Below are positions 55,301 through 64,000 of a DNA stretch of 64,000 nucleotides, piece after piece (the first letter of the stretch is position 1; the number at the start of each line of letters is the position of its first letter). Source of the stretch: Parelaphostrongylus tenuis. Its lineage: Eukaryota; Nematoda; Chromadorea; Rhabditida; Metastrongylidae. Below the pieces are notes generated by a model. That model was not told where the DNA came from. It searched no databases and saw only the letters and a list, made by a program, of their open reading frames with translations. The stretch covers positions 352,262-416,261 of the forward strand of contig JAHQIW010006927.1 of the NCBI GenBank assembly GCA_019055375.1. The letters are read 5' to 3'. The position numbers were made by a program, and so were the translations under genes.

Positions 55301-58300
55301 TAACGATTTCATCGTTGCAAAGATAAGAGACCTCATATCTAATTGACAACGATTTGTGTACTGTTTTGGACCAAATTCTAATTACTAAAACTCACTTTGA
55401 GCCGAGATATAGTGGTTTTTTATTGAGATAGGCCACTATTTCTTGGACGATAGCTGCCTATTTTGAAGAAAGTGTCTTTGCAGTGATTTCAAGAAACTTC
55501 CTACATGTGGCTGAGGAAAAAAACACCTACTATCCCGTTTAGGACCGTGGGCCCATGGCCTCTGCGTCTCTAACAACCAGCGTGTCGTGTCTACATTGGC
55601 GTCTGACCTTCAACGTGTTGCGTTTTGAAATGGCGTCTAGCCCCAGCGTGCCACTGTTAGACGCAACACTTTGAAGGTTAGACGCCATTGTTAGACGTAA
55701 CACGATGGTATTTAGAAACGCAGAGCGCGTGGGTCCACGGTCTGTAAAAGCTAATTTCAACTCAGCAAAAATTCAGACAGTCTCCACTTTTCAAGCTAGT
55801 CATCAATTCAAAACGAGCACGTGAGCCTACCATCGAGAGTGTTTTGCAATTCGAGGACCTGCGAGATGAGACGTGCTTTTTCCTCGGGATCCTCAGCCGG
55901 CTCCTCTCTCGGAAGAGGATGAGCTGGTCGTGGAACACCACCGATTATGGAACTGTCGTCACCTGGAGATTTACTTCTTGAATTATGACCGGCGGAAAGC
56001 TGTATCAAAGAACATCCTTGTCTTTGTCTCCGCTTGAAGAACAAAACAAACAAGGAATCAATTTATGAATCGAGTGGTTTGGAAACGGTCATTCCATTCC
56101 ATTGTCAAGCGTACTTTAGTTTCCACCAAACTTAAGCCTAGTTTTATGACAAGCCTATCTTACTTACCTAAGAGAATTGAGTGGTGAGCAAAAACATGAC
56201 TTTAGGCGGAAATCGAACCCGCGTTTCATCCATACCTGGGACGCGTGCTACTACCATTACACCAATAAAGCACATTTGCACCACCAATTATTTTTCAACC
56301 ACTTCAACAGCTCAACTGGTTATATAAAGCGAAATCGCATACCCGACCAAACCTGTTAAGGGTTGGTGGTTGATAGCTAACATAGAGATGCTGAAGAATG
56401 AGTAGTGGTGCAAATGTGCCTTGATTGTGCAGTGGCAGTAGCACGCGTACCCGGTGTGGATGAAGCGCGGGTTCGATTCCCGCTTGAGGCCATGTTTTTG
56501 CTCAACACTCATTTCTCCTAGGTATATACGAAACATCATAACACTGCGAAAAATGCAGTGAAAATACTAGAAATGGCAAGCCAAACCAGCAATCCTTCGA
56601 CAAACATTTTATAGCTTTCAAAACTTTTCATATTGTGGAAGAGGATATGACTGAGCCATTTTGAGGTTAGTAAGTCATTGGCTTCCATAAGTTTCGGCGC
56701 TCTCGCCGCCTCATTAGAGCCATATGCTTCGCAGGTCCCTCTACTGATAGTAGGGATGCGAAGACTTTCAAACTGTTCTACTCAATCACAAGCCGATATG
56801 AAAATTTTAGATAAAGTGTCTCTAGACACGTACAGAGACCAAAATATTGACAATCCGCATGAGCTATTTCTATTTACAAGACCCATCATCACAATTTCCT
56901 GTGTGGATCCCAGCGCTTCCCTCATTCCATTCGTTTCCTCGTATTCATCGTCCACAAAGGTCTTAAAACATTCCCCGTATTGCTTAGGCTGCTGTTAGAG
57001 GATTTCGCTTCTTCAATTCCAGGAACTTGGTCGAAACGGTTCTCCTTGCAGTCCCGGAGAAACACGAGCTAAAGCATTCCGTAAGGCGTTCGTTAATCAG
57101 GTGACTTCCGTGGACCCAAACTGGGCGTGTTTAATTAGTAAAGGCTTTATCACCAGCATGGGAACGGCTCCATCCCCTCCCCTTCTGCGACAGTGGGATT
57201 GTATCCTCAGCGTGGTATTCACTGTCTGTCTCACTTCTCTCTGTCACTCGGCATCCGTGCATTGGGAAGAAGGTTGCTGATTCGATCCCTTACCACATCA
57301 CGTCATGGTGGTTTCATTGGTGTTATCTTTTTGTTTCACTACGATATCCTCGAATCGTTGGCACACCAATTACACCATATCTCATAGTAGTAACACCGTA
57401 ATGTAAGCGATCAATGCGTATCATTTATTTATCACCAAAAACTCAACGATCTTCAGCTTATAACAACATCATGTATTTATTTATAACACAACAAATGATG
57501 ATAAATCATTCACACTGATCCCTTGTGTTACGGTATTTCTATATTAGATATGGTATGATTTGATGAGCCAGTGACTCGAGCATATTGTATTGGAAACAAA
57601 AGAACACAAGAAAAACTACAGTGAAGTGTTGCGATAAGGGATCGAACCAGCAATGTCTTCCCAATGACCGGGTGCCGAGTGGCAGACAGGAAAAAGACAG
57701 ACAGTGATTGCCACGCTGAGGTTAGAATCGCAGAGGAGGAAGAGGGTGGAGCCGTTTCCACGCTAGGGCACAGAAGGTGGAGTCGTTCTCATGATAGCGG
57801 TAAGAGCCCTTACCAGTTAGACACGCCACGTTGGGGTACGCGGAAGTCAATCGGTTATCCCTTTCGTTGGGACAGGCCCACGGCGCCAGCCCCACCTCGT
57901 CCGTGGTGCTGAGATGCCGGCTATCGGGAAGAAAGCTGTTGGTTCGATTTACTTCCACGACACTTCACAGAAGGTTCTTTGGTACCGACTAGTATTGAAG
58001 GTTCTTTCAGAACGTAATTGATAAACAGGAAAAATGCTGTTGTCAGACTTTTCACTACTTTTTGATACAAAACGTAGATCCATGAGGTAACAACATAAAT
58101 TCAACTTTTTTCCGCATTTCTTTCAACAATATTGCAAAAATCGAGTTCGAAAACACATTTTCCACAAAGTACGACTTTCCAGTGGGACTTATATAGGAGT
58201 AAGTATAGGAAGTTTTGCGAAACCTGTGCGCTGGTTGCGTTGTTACCTCATGGATCTACGCCTCGTATCTAAAAGTAGTGAAATCTTAGATAATTGAGCA

Positions 58301-59349
58301 GTTTCTCTGCTATAATAATTACGTCTATATAAGAAACTCGAGTACTAAACGAGATCAGAAAACTTTTGTGAAGCGCCATGGGAGGGGATCGAACCAATAA
58401 CCTCTTTCCTGGCGGCAAGCATCACCCACCACCCAGTACTACGGACTGCTTGTCGCTGCGCGCAGCTAGAACCGTGGGTTTGTCGTATTCTAAGGGTTGA
58501 TTCGTTCAACGATCACAAGAAGAAGTTGGCAGATCGACCTAGTGCCTTGAATTCACTTTGTTTTCTGACACACCGCATCACTAAGCACTGCACTGCCTCC
58601 TCCCCAGCAGCTCGCTACTTGATTGGTATAATCCTTGTTTTTCAATCTGTATTTTAGAGTATGAAGTAGATTTATTTTCAAAAAGAAACGGTCGAAACGC
58701 CAGTGTATCGAGGTGCTCACTGTGAACTGAGAATTTAATCTCACTAGCACATCATTTTTGACGAGTACGCCGCTTCCAAAGATTCTAGACGAAAACCAAG
58801 AAGCTCTTCAACGACGCTTTCATCCCGTGATAGAAGAATAACCCTCGTTGTATCTAGGCGGCGCCGTACCGTCGTTTGCGCGGCAGTCACAGAAGCAGCT
58901 CTGCATGCGTATGCATGCATCTTTGGCTGCTTGCCTGTTTCCCCACGAGGAGCGACGCCGCCATTACAATACCTGGGTGAGATTGTCGCCGATGATCAGT
59001 CTCTGAGAGATTACCCATGTATTGAATTCCATTCGTAGCATTATTTGAGATGGCTGAATGCATATCTGGCGTTTACAATGACTCGCGGCAGCCTACCGAT
59101 GTACCAATCACTGTACTGCTGTTCTCGCAGACAAGTCTGGTGCCAATTCACCGACTGCGGTGGAACGGCTTGGTGAGCCTTGTGCACGGGACCGAACCAT
59201 CGACCGGCGAATGAGAGCACCTCTAACCACTGCGCCAACTATGCTCGTCTCATCACCTATAAAGTCAATAAACATGGACAAATGAGAGAAGGTCACGACT
59301 CACCATCGTCGGCAAGTGGAATGTCGTCCGTCGTGGACAGGTTGGGCAT
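52209..59349 (-). CDS. unc-69: UNC-69/SCOC short coiled-coil protein
   Basis: Three exons with consistent phases: 59304-59349 ([15 protein letters not shown], donor GTGAGT), 55831-55962 (acceptor TCTCCAG, donor GTAGGC) and 52209-52348 (acceptor ATTTCAG, TAG 52209-52211). The 105-residue product has an acidic, Pro-rich N-terminus and a single heptad-repeat coiled coil ([55 protein letters not shown]), which is the near-invariant core of SCOC. In worms UNC-69 acts with UNC-76 in axon outgrowth and synaptic vesicle transport; SCOC in mammals is Golgi-linked and binds FEZ1. No defect is seen in the ORF. The two introns, about 3.3 and 3.5 kb, are full of SINEs. A second possible first exon lies at 60812-60836. 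Confidence 0.92.
53850..54070. repeat. Interspersed repeat family F copy
   Basis: Shares 'ttccagcgat', 'gctaca.cgttataaa', 'agagatttgagctt' and 'tgtccagcaaa' with the 28.5- and 36.1-kb copies. Confidence 0.5.
54540..54765 (-). repeat. tRNA-derived SINE family B with 5' G12 run
   Basis: Minus copy with 'cttcactatgcggatgcc', 'gtggcgctccatagcgcatc' and 'gttaactgctggagag'. At its 5' (right) end is a 12-base C run on the + strand, 54754-54765, that is, G12 in element orientation. Confidence 0.6.
55530..55755. repeat. Long hairpin repeat related to the piggyBac-like MITE
   Basis: Left 'ttaggaccgtgggcccatgg' and right 'cgtgggtccacggtctgtaa' pair; inside, 'cctctgcgt', 'tctaac', 'gttagacgc' and 'gcgtcta' recur in both orientations, as at 26471-26665. 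The TTAA ends are lost. Confidence 0.5.
55831..55962 (-). CDS. unc-69: unc-69 exon 2
   Basis: [20 protein letters not shown] then [19 protein letters not shown], ending NTLD plus one base. The coiled coil starts here. The acceptor has little pyrimidine but is the only one that keeps the phase of exon 1. Confidence 0.92.
56170..56575. repeat. Inverted pair of family A SINEs (about 340-bp palindrome)
   Basis: The minus copy has its head at about 56205-56275 (tcgaacccgcgtttcatcc). The plus copy head 56418-56490 is a 73-nt cloverleaf: acceptor GCCTTGA/TTGAGGC, perfect D stem GTGC/GCAC, perfect T stem GCGGG/CCCGC with canonical GGTTCGATTCC. Outer tails (gtggtgagcaaaaacatg; catgtttttgctcaacactc) and inner flanks (gcaccaccaattattttt; gaatgagtagtggtgc) are inverted copies. 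The plus copy ends in a 'cactgc...gcagtg' hairpin. Confidence 0.7.
56878..57085 (-). repeat. tRNA-derived SINE family B, diverged copy
   Basis: 'gacccatcatcacaattt', 'gtgtggatcccagcgctt' and 'cattcgtttcctcg' follow the order of 19951-20060. The distal part is poorly conserved. Confidence 0.45.
57150..57985. repeat. Family D repeats in inverted arrangement
   Basis: A plus copy (57150-57390: gtgcattgggaagaaggttg, gattcgatccctta, gtgttatctttttgtttcac) faces a minus copy (57535-57830: gaaacaaaagaacacaag, taagggatcgaacc, cttcccaatgaccgggtgcc). A further plus head (ctgttggttcgatttac) ends at about 57950. B-box-like GATTCGATCCC and GGTTCGATT suggest tRNA ancestry. Related copy at 13335-13560. Confidence 0.55.
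59045..59260 (-). repeat. tRNA-derived SINE family C, best copy
   Basis: On the minus strand the head reads TAGTTGGCGCAGTGGTTAGA, GGTGCTCTCATTCGCC, then GGTCGATGGTTCGGTCCC (A- and B-box-like). The body has CACCAGACTTGTCTGCGAG and GTACATCGGTAGGCTGCCGC and ends in GTCATTGTAAACGCCAGATA. It lies about 45 bases downstream of unc-69 exon 1, inside intron 1. Confidence 0.65.
59304..59349 (-). CDS. unc-69: unc-69 exon 1
   Basis: Fifteen codons plus one base. The ATG (59347-59349) is followed by [15 protein letters not shown], and GGTGAGT ends the exon in phase 1, which matches exon 2 (G+GT = Gly). Confidence 0.8.
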
Positions 59350-59635
59350 CGTCACCACCGTTGCAGATGCCGTTGCAGTTGCCGTTGCGGCTCTTTAGAG
59401 GGGGCGGGGCGACGACGACCTGCCTCGCTCGGCAGCCAAATCGCCAATCTGATACTCAGCGAACGTGGCCACCGAGTTTTGACGAGCTGTTGGTGGGCGT
59501 GCGGACGGGCGGCGACACATCACAAGAGGTTCATCCGGTCGGTTACCAGCTCATCGCTAGCTCCCATCAGTCACTCTCATCTGGGAGTCGATTTTTGATA
59601 TTATTTTAGTTTTTTTTTTTTACTATTTCTCCTCG

Positions 59636-59735
59636 GTGGTGTAGTGGCAGATCGGGCCTCCGGTATGGATGAAACGCGGGGTCAGCTTCCGTCTGAGGTC
59701 GATTTTTGCCTACCAATGAGTTCTCCTGAACATTT
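59636..59735 (+). repeat. tRNA-derived SINE family A copy
   Basis: Head 'cggtggtgtagtggcagatc' (A-box-like), 'gtatggatgaaacgcggggt', B-box-like GGGTCAGCTTCC, then 'ctgaggtcgatttttgcc' as in the 16.3-kb copy. Confidence 0.6.
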
Positions 59736-60047
59736 CTCCTTTTTCTCAGAAATGTGTGCCTACCATTCATAAGATCTCTTGTTTTTGTAGTGACGGAATC
59801 TCGATTTCTCGGCCTCCCTTGAGGCTTTTTTTTGCCTTTTTTTTGTAGAATTGGTACCCATTTTTGCCTTTTTGAGCATGGTTTACCCGAATTAGATTAC
59901 AGTTATTGGCGTAGACTTCTGCTGATGTTCTTTTTCACTGAGAGAATCAACGGTGTTATCTCGTTCTTTAATAATCGCTCTTCGCTCATTCAGCATTTAT
60001 ATGAATTATCACTTTTCAATTGTTGTCGATGAACTTTTAGAGGGGAG

Positions 60048-60054
60048 TTTTCAG
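60048..60054 (+). promoter_or_regulatory. Candidate spliced-leader acceptor of OST4
   Basis: TTTTCAG ends six bases before the ATG at 60061. A strong nematode acceptor this close to a start codon, with no upstream coding exon, fits SL trans-splicing; a cis-intron in a 5' UTR is the alternative. Confidence 0.55.
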
Positions 60055-60060
60055 AAGAAA

Positions 60061-60168
60061 ATGATAACCGACGTGCAGCTGGGGATTGCCGCGAATATTC
60101 TCGGTATTGGAATATTCATGCTGGTAGTTCTCTACCATTATGTCACGGCCAATCAGCGATCCAGTTGA
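60061..60168 (+). CDS. ost4: OST4, oligosaccharyltransferase small subunit
   Basis: A single 35-codon frame, [19 protein letters not shown] then [16 protein letters not shown], stop TGA 60166-60168. The family is a 34-38 residue type of ER membrane micro-protein; the N-terminal MITDVQL, the single membrane helix and the LVVLYHYV motif are its hallmark. OST4 stabilises the STT3 catalytic subunit of the oligosaccharyltransferase that N-glycosylates proteins in the ER lumen. The start is fixed by the MITDVQ sequence and the TTTTCAG acceptor just upstream. It is divergent to unc-69 and intact. Easy to miss because of its length. Confidence 0.93.
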   Translation: MITDVQLGIAANILGIGIFMLVVLYHYVTANQRSS

Positions 60169-60313
60169 TCCACGTCGACGAATCTGCCACGTCAGTTTTT
60201 GTTTTTTGGTGAGTTTGTTCAGGCTAGAACTACCTAAATGATAAGAAAACCAACTGTTCTTTGACTTCGGGATCTTCTTCCAGTCATATAGATACTTGTT
60301 AATTGAACCAATA

Positions 60314-60563
60314 GGGGGGGGGGGGCGCCGTTTCCGAGTGATGTTATGCTCGTCGGGGCGCGCGTGGAGCTGCGCCACATCCCTAACCCTCTTCAGCGGT
60401 CAACAGCAGCGCCGCTATGCCAGACTATCCTCGAGATTGCAAGGATACTCGCCCGATCAGTATTTCATGACGTTCAAGAAGAGGACGAAAAACTGATTGA
60501 ATGATTGAAGTGCTGAGATCCGAATAGTGAAAAAACACTGTTAGCACGGGTCTGTAAAGTGTC
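60314..60563 (+). repeat. tRNA-derived SINE family B with 5' G12 run
   Basis: G12 at 60314-60325, then a head with 'cgagtgatgttatgctcgtc', 'gcgcgcgtggagctg', 'agcggtcaacagcagcgc', 'gacgttcaagaagagga' and tail 'cgggtctgtaaagtgtc'. It lies about 145 bases after OST4 and may be in its 3' UTR or flank. Confidence 0.6.
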
Positions 60564-60811
60564 TAAAACCAATAGCCGGAAGTTGGTAAAAGTAACTCTG
60601 TACTTCACCAAATACTAATAAAGTTTACTAACTTCCTGCTGAGGAATAAATTTCAAAGAATATCTGATCGACTGCCCAACTAGTTCCTTTACTTTTCGTA
60701 GTTTTCTTTTTATTAACAGGAACGATGTTGTTGAGGAGAAATTTGTCGAGTAATAAAGCCTGATTATAGGATAGCTTATGATACGAGATTGTTAGTACTA
60801 GATTTCCTTAC

Positions 60812-60836
60812 CTACTTCGGTGCTTGGACTGCTCAT
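60812..60836 (-). CDS. Possible alternative first exon of unc-69
   Basis: The minus strand reads ATG AGC AGT CCA AGC ACC GAA GTA G before a consensus donor GTAAGG: MSSPSTEV, phase 1. That phase would splice correctly into unc-69 exon 2 at 55962 and place OST4 inside the intron on the other strand. Only eight codons and no other support, so chance is likely enough. Confidence 0.2.
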
Positions 60837-61999
60837 CTCCACTGATAGTGCGAGCCTCAGTATAGGGAAAATGAGCTGGTTTAGCTGTTCTGTTGCCTGG
60901 TTTCCCAAGGAAAGCCTAGCTGGGGCTTCCTCAGGTCATCATCACACTACAGTCGCCGGCCTATGTGAAACAGAGAGAGCTTTCACTTTGCGACCACTAG
61001 CTGCCACGACAGCGGTCATTCCTGGTACGGTTTACTCTTAGCTGAACTTTCCGGCTGGTAAAGATGAACTCCTCAGCTTGGGCGGCCTTGTAGGTGAGGG
61101 TTGAACCCTGCGCTATACTTTGCAGTCCGACACGCAGAAACACCTTCCAGCCACGATGAGGCGGGAAACCATTTGGGAGGCGAACAGTAAATTTCATTCA
61201 TTACAATTTAGCACTATAAAGTAGTAACTGACGCTTCGGCGTTGTCACCATCTTTAGAGCTTGGAAAGATGAAATTTTTCTACCATATACGCAGTCACTT
61301 TTTTAACCCGGGCAGAGAAATGTAAAGTAATTTGAATCGCGTAGTAGACAAGGTGTTTACTTAATTGATTTCAATAGATTCTGCCATTAGCATCCTCTTT
61401 TCTGCTTATCAAGAAGAACCCTGAAGTATTCTTTTCGTACCGATTTCAACAGATAGTCGGTCTTGAGAGTTGTTTTGTACTGTTTTGTGCTCTTTATACA
61501 CTATTGATATATCTTAATCGAGAATGAATGCTCATTTTCCAGGGATTCATCTTCAATAACGAAAGTATTGAGACTCTTCTTCAAATGAGCCACGTTAATT
61601 AAGTGTTTTATTGTTAGTAGTGCTATTTTTTGTTTGTATCCTCTGTGATAAATGTTCATACTTGACTTGTTTTTCTTTTTTTCAACAGATCAGTTATACA
61701 CTGTGTACTTATTTCGAGCTTTACGTGTTACAGTTGTATTTAGGAATCTAAAGTATAGCTGAAATTTAGAGATCAGTGCGGCCTTACAGTTCTACCGTGC
61801 CCTCTTCTAGCTATAAAATCGAGTGCAACTCGTAAAGTGCATGAATGCTTGATGTCAGGAAATCTACGAAATACGGGTTAGTTAAGGAATAGATTTGTCT
61901 AACATAGGCGCAAGTGTACTAGGTCACTATTAAATGGCATGTGATTTGCATTTGACTTGCTTTGTAAACTAAGTCCTAAACGTTGCTCTTTGACGAATA
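60837..61999. other. No gene supported
   Basis: 60840-61200 is GC-richer with a minus-strand B-box-like GGGTTCAACCCTC at about 61096-61110, so probably another SINE-like repeat. The minus frame over it (66 codons) is not recognised. 61200-62000 is AT-rich with nothing identified. Confidence 0.4.
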
Positions 62000-62330
62000 T
62001 TGGCGGTTAGGAACAATCTATACCTACATGCCAAGAGCAATTGAGTGTACAACACTGCCTATTCAGTGATAATTTCACTTAATGGGCGGTGTAAAGTGTT
62101 CGTTGTCACCTACTCTTGGTATAGGAGACTAAAGCAGTGAAGCATCCCAAGAGAATTGGCAAAAGACGAAGGGTTCCGCCCGAATCATGAGACTGTCAAG
62201 GTCGAAACACATGTATCGGGCTCTATAAGTCTACCCTACAACAAATCACATGCGTGGCTCAAAAGGTGATTATCTGGCATACTGAAATTTTGCGTGGTCT
62301 TGAGAAAATACTCAAAACGAAGCGTATAAT
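62000..62330. repeat. Fold-back repeat family E
   Basis: Same order as 8405-8696: 'ccaagagcaattgagtgtac', 'gtcgaaacacatgtatcggg', 'tcacatgcgtggctcaaa', 'gtcttgagaaaatactc'. Confidence 0.55.
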
Positions 62331-62574
62331 TTATACCTACATTTTTCCTTGGACAAGAGATAAGTGCGTATTGATAACCTTTCTGTAATTATGTTAACAC
62401 CACAGTTTTAATTCACTTCTGCTTCCTTTTCATTATGACGTGTTTCTTGGAATGGTTTGAGGTGCTCTGCAACACACACGTGGTTCATGGTTCAATTACG
62501 TTTTGAGGCCCATAAACCTCCTGTCAAGGAACTGGATTTAATATCAGATTTGTGTAGCAGGACAGCAGAACTGA

Positions 62575-62645
62575 TTTAATGCATTGGTAGGTCACCGCGA
62601 GTCATTGTAAAGGCCAGCTATTCAATGAATCATGACAAATGTTTG
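62575..62645 (+). repeat. SINE family C 3' fragment
   Basis: 'ggtaggtcaccgcgagtcat' and 'tgtaaaggccagctattca' match the 3' end of 59045-59100 in inverted orientation. Confidence 0.5.
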
Positions 62646-63489
62646 ATGAGGACATATCCATGGCGCATCTCTTATTAATTCATTAACGCTAAGAACTATG
62701 GTTTCTTATCCCATTTTCTATGTCTAAGAGGTTTTAAAAGTGGTTAGGTTCACATTATGACAACAGCAATGTTTGGATACGGCTTGTCGTTGCCGTCATC
62801 AAAATCTTCCCCATATCGTCCGGACAGTATACATCTCGACAATCCAAATGGACTAGCGACCTTTTGTGGTCAAACTTGGAACGCTTTGGCAGTATGCCTC
62901 AGGATTGCAAAGAAAAGCACATGCGATAGCCATTAAGTTTGCTAGAGAGGAGAGAAGGTGATACAGAAATTGGATCCATATAATCAAATCTGACCATGCC
63001 TTAGATGTCGAGTACAGGATGGCAGAGTCAGTGGCAGATGATCTCGAACACCATTCGAGAACAGAAAGTTTTCAATGATTCGTTCACTGTTTCACTGTCC
63101 ATACAGTCGTTATTTATCATAGTCTCGAAATTGCTAGAAATATAACGTTCATGTTGAGTCTTACCATCAGAGTGCTCAACCTTTAGTGTGTATAGTCATG
63201 ATCAAAAACTGTTTTAGCTTTAATTGGTCGATAAATCATATTTTGAATGTAGATCCAGTCCAAATTCTATGTTCCTCAATTGAATTACCTGATTAATGTT
63301 TATTGTATGGCGTTTTTTCTCAAGCTTATCCATTCTTTCAGAAGTTTTTCTAGGAAGTTGTCTATTACCTGTGTTACAGACAGTGAATTTGTGCGAAAAT
63401 GCTCTGGACATTAAAAAGGATAAGGGATAAAAGTCTCGGCGTTGATCAGCCTCTAGTGATGCGTTGCGCCATGCATTCGTCTTCAATTT
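62646..63489. other. No gene seen
   Basis: One block (gtcatcaaaatcttccccat, about 62796) recurs as 'gtcaagatcttccccataac' at about 63850, marking the ends of an unidentified repeat. No exon. Confidence 0.35.
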
Positions 63490-63735
63490 ATAACTTGGTT
63501 TGAGGTGATTGAGTACATACACGGGCTTTACAATAACTCGCGATGGCCTCTCACTGTATCGAGTCAGGGCTACTTATCCTGCTAGACAAGTCTGCGACCA
63601 GTCCGGTACGAATTTACCGAACCCGGAGGGATGGACAGCTTGGTTAGCCATGAGCGCGAGATCGGACCATCGACCTTGTGTGCGACTGCAGAGCACCCCT
63701 AACCTCTGTCACCACATCGCTCATCGTTTCCGACA
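63490..63735 (-). repeat. tRNA-derived SINE family C copy
   Basis: Same layout as 59045-59260: 'gggctttacaataactcgcg', 'agacaagtctgcgaccagt', 'gatcggaccatcgacc' (B-box complement) and 'agcacccctaacctctg'. Confidence 0.6.
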
Positions 63736-64000
63736 TTAGTTGACTATTGACAATCTATGATTGGTGGATAGTTCAAATGTTTTTGTAGTATTCTTTTTCT
63801 AATTAACCAAGAGAATTGCAATCATCTGTTGCACCTTGTTTTTGAGTTGCCGTCAAGATCTTCCCCATAACGTGCGGATATATATAAAGGTTTTCCTTCC
63901 TAAATCTGTGATTATTATAACTGATATAATTTCCGTTTGTCAAACTTTCTAGGTCCAGTTAGCGGTAATCAGCCGGGAACTTCAGGCACTCATTTGCCTT

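Larger units (their letters stand above)
59350..60060. promoter_or_regulatory. Divergent unc-69 / OST4 intergenic region
   Basis: About 710 bases between the two start codons. The unc-69 side (59350-59560) is unusually GC-rich for this window and holds a roughly 12-bp imperfect tandem repeat of GCAACGGCANCT on the minus strand (59360-59395). A family A SINE (59636-59735) splits the region, followed by T-rich tracts and the OST4 splice acceptor. It probably holds both promoters. Confidence 0.45.

Noticed and set aside
56418..56490. Functional tRNA gene
   Set aside because: Good cloverleaf and canonical B-box, but the anticodon stem has a mismatch and position 33 is not T. The sequence continues into a SINE body and has an inverted partner next to it.
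59316..59609. 97-codon + strand frame
   Set aside because: Antisense of unc-69 exon 1 and its GC-rich leader.

Overview
The window is eukaryotic nuclear DNA and most likely comes from a clade V (strongylid, hookworm-like) parasitic nematode. I infer this from many short exons in long introns, TTTTCAG-type splice and trans-splice acceptors, nematode-like versions of conserved proteins, and a dense load of RTE-type retrotransposons, mariner elements and tRNA-derived SINEs. No bacterial operon, CRISPR array, rRNA or clearly functional tRNA gene was seen. Most open frames longer than 60 codons are noise, repeats, or antisense shadows. The real genes had to be built from short exons whose splice phases agree.

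Left end (1-3.5 kb): an RTE tail, a 584-bp mariner deletion derivative with both inverted repeats, and the last five exons of an unrecognised acidic + strand protein (2193-3393). It faces, tail to tail, a large minus-strand gene. That gene (34777 down to 4443) is the EF-hand serine/threonine phosphatase PPEF/RdgC (C. elegans PEF-1 type). I placed 18 exons: N-terminal linker, IQ motif, metallophosphatase motifs ([30 protein letters not shown]) and C-terminal EF-hands. One catalytic-domain segment between 12659 and 16636 was not found, and two exons each carry one extra base that breaks the frame. The introns hold RTE, mariner, piggyBac-like and SINE insertions.

Middle (35-49 kb): about 14 kb with no gene I can defend except a possible + strand terminal exon at 48841-48977. 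It contains repeat families and a decayed RTE at 45.2-46.1 kb.

Right end: a possible two-exon gene for a small secreted protein (minus, 50955-49995); a complete three-exon ortholog of UNC-69/SCOC, a short coiled-coil axonal-transport protein (minus, 59349-52209, 105 aa); and, divergent from it, a 35-codon OST4 gene for the oligosaccharyltransferase membrane subunit (+, 60061-60168). The last 3.8 kb is repeats and unassigned DNA.

The genes do not form a pathway: a Ca2+-regulated phosphatase, a neuronal trafficking protein and an ER glycosylation subunit are neighbours only. The most unusual structural theme is the repeated arrangement of tRNA-derived SINEs as inverted pairs (about 16, 22.7, 51.6, 56.4 and 57.5 kb). 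All database comparisons here are from memory; no search was run.
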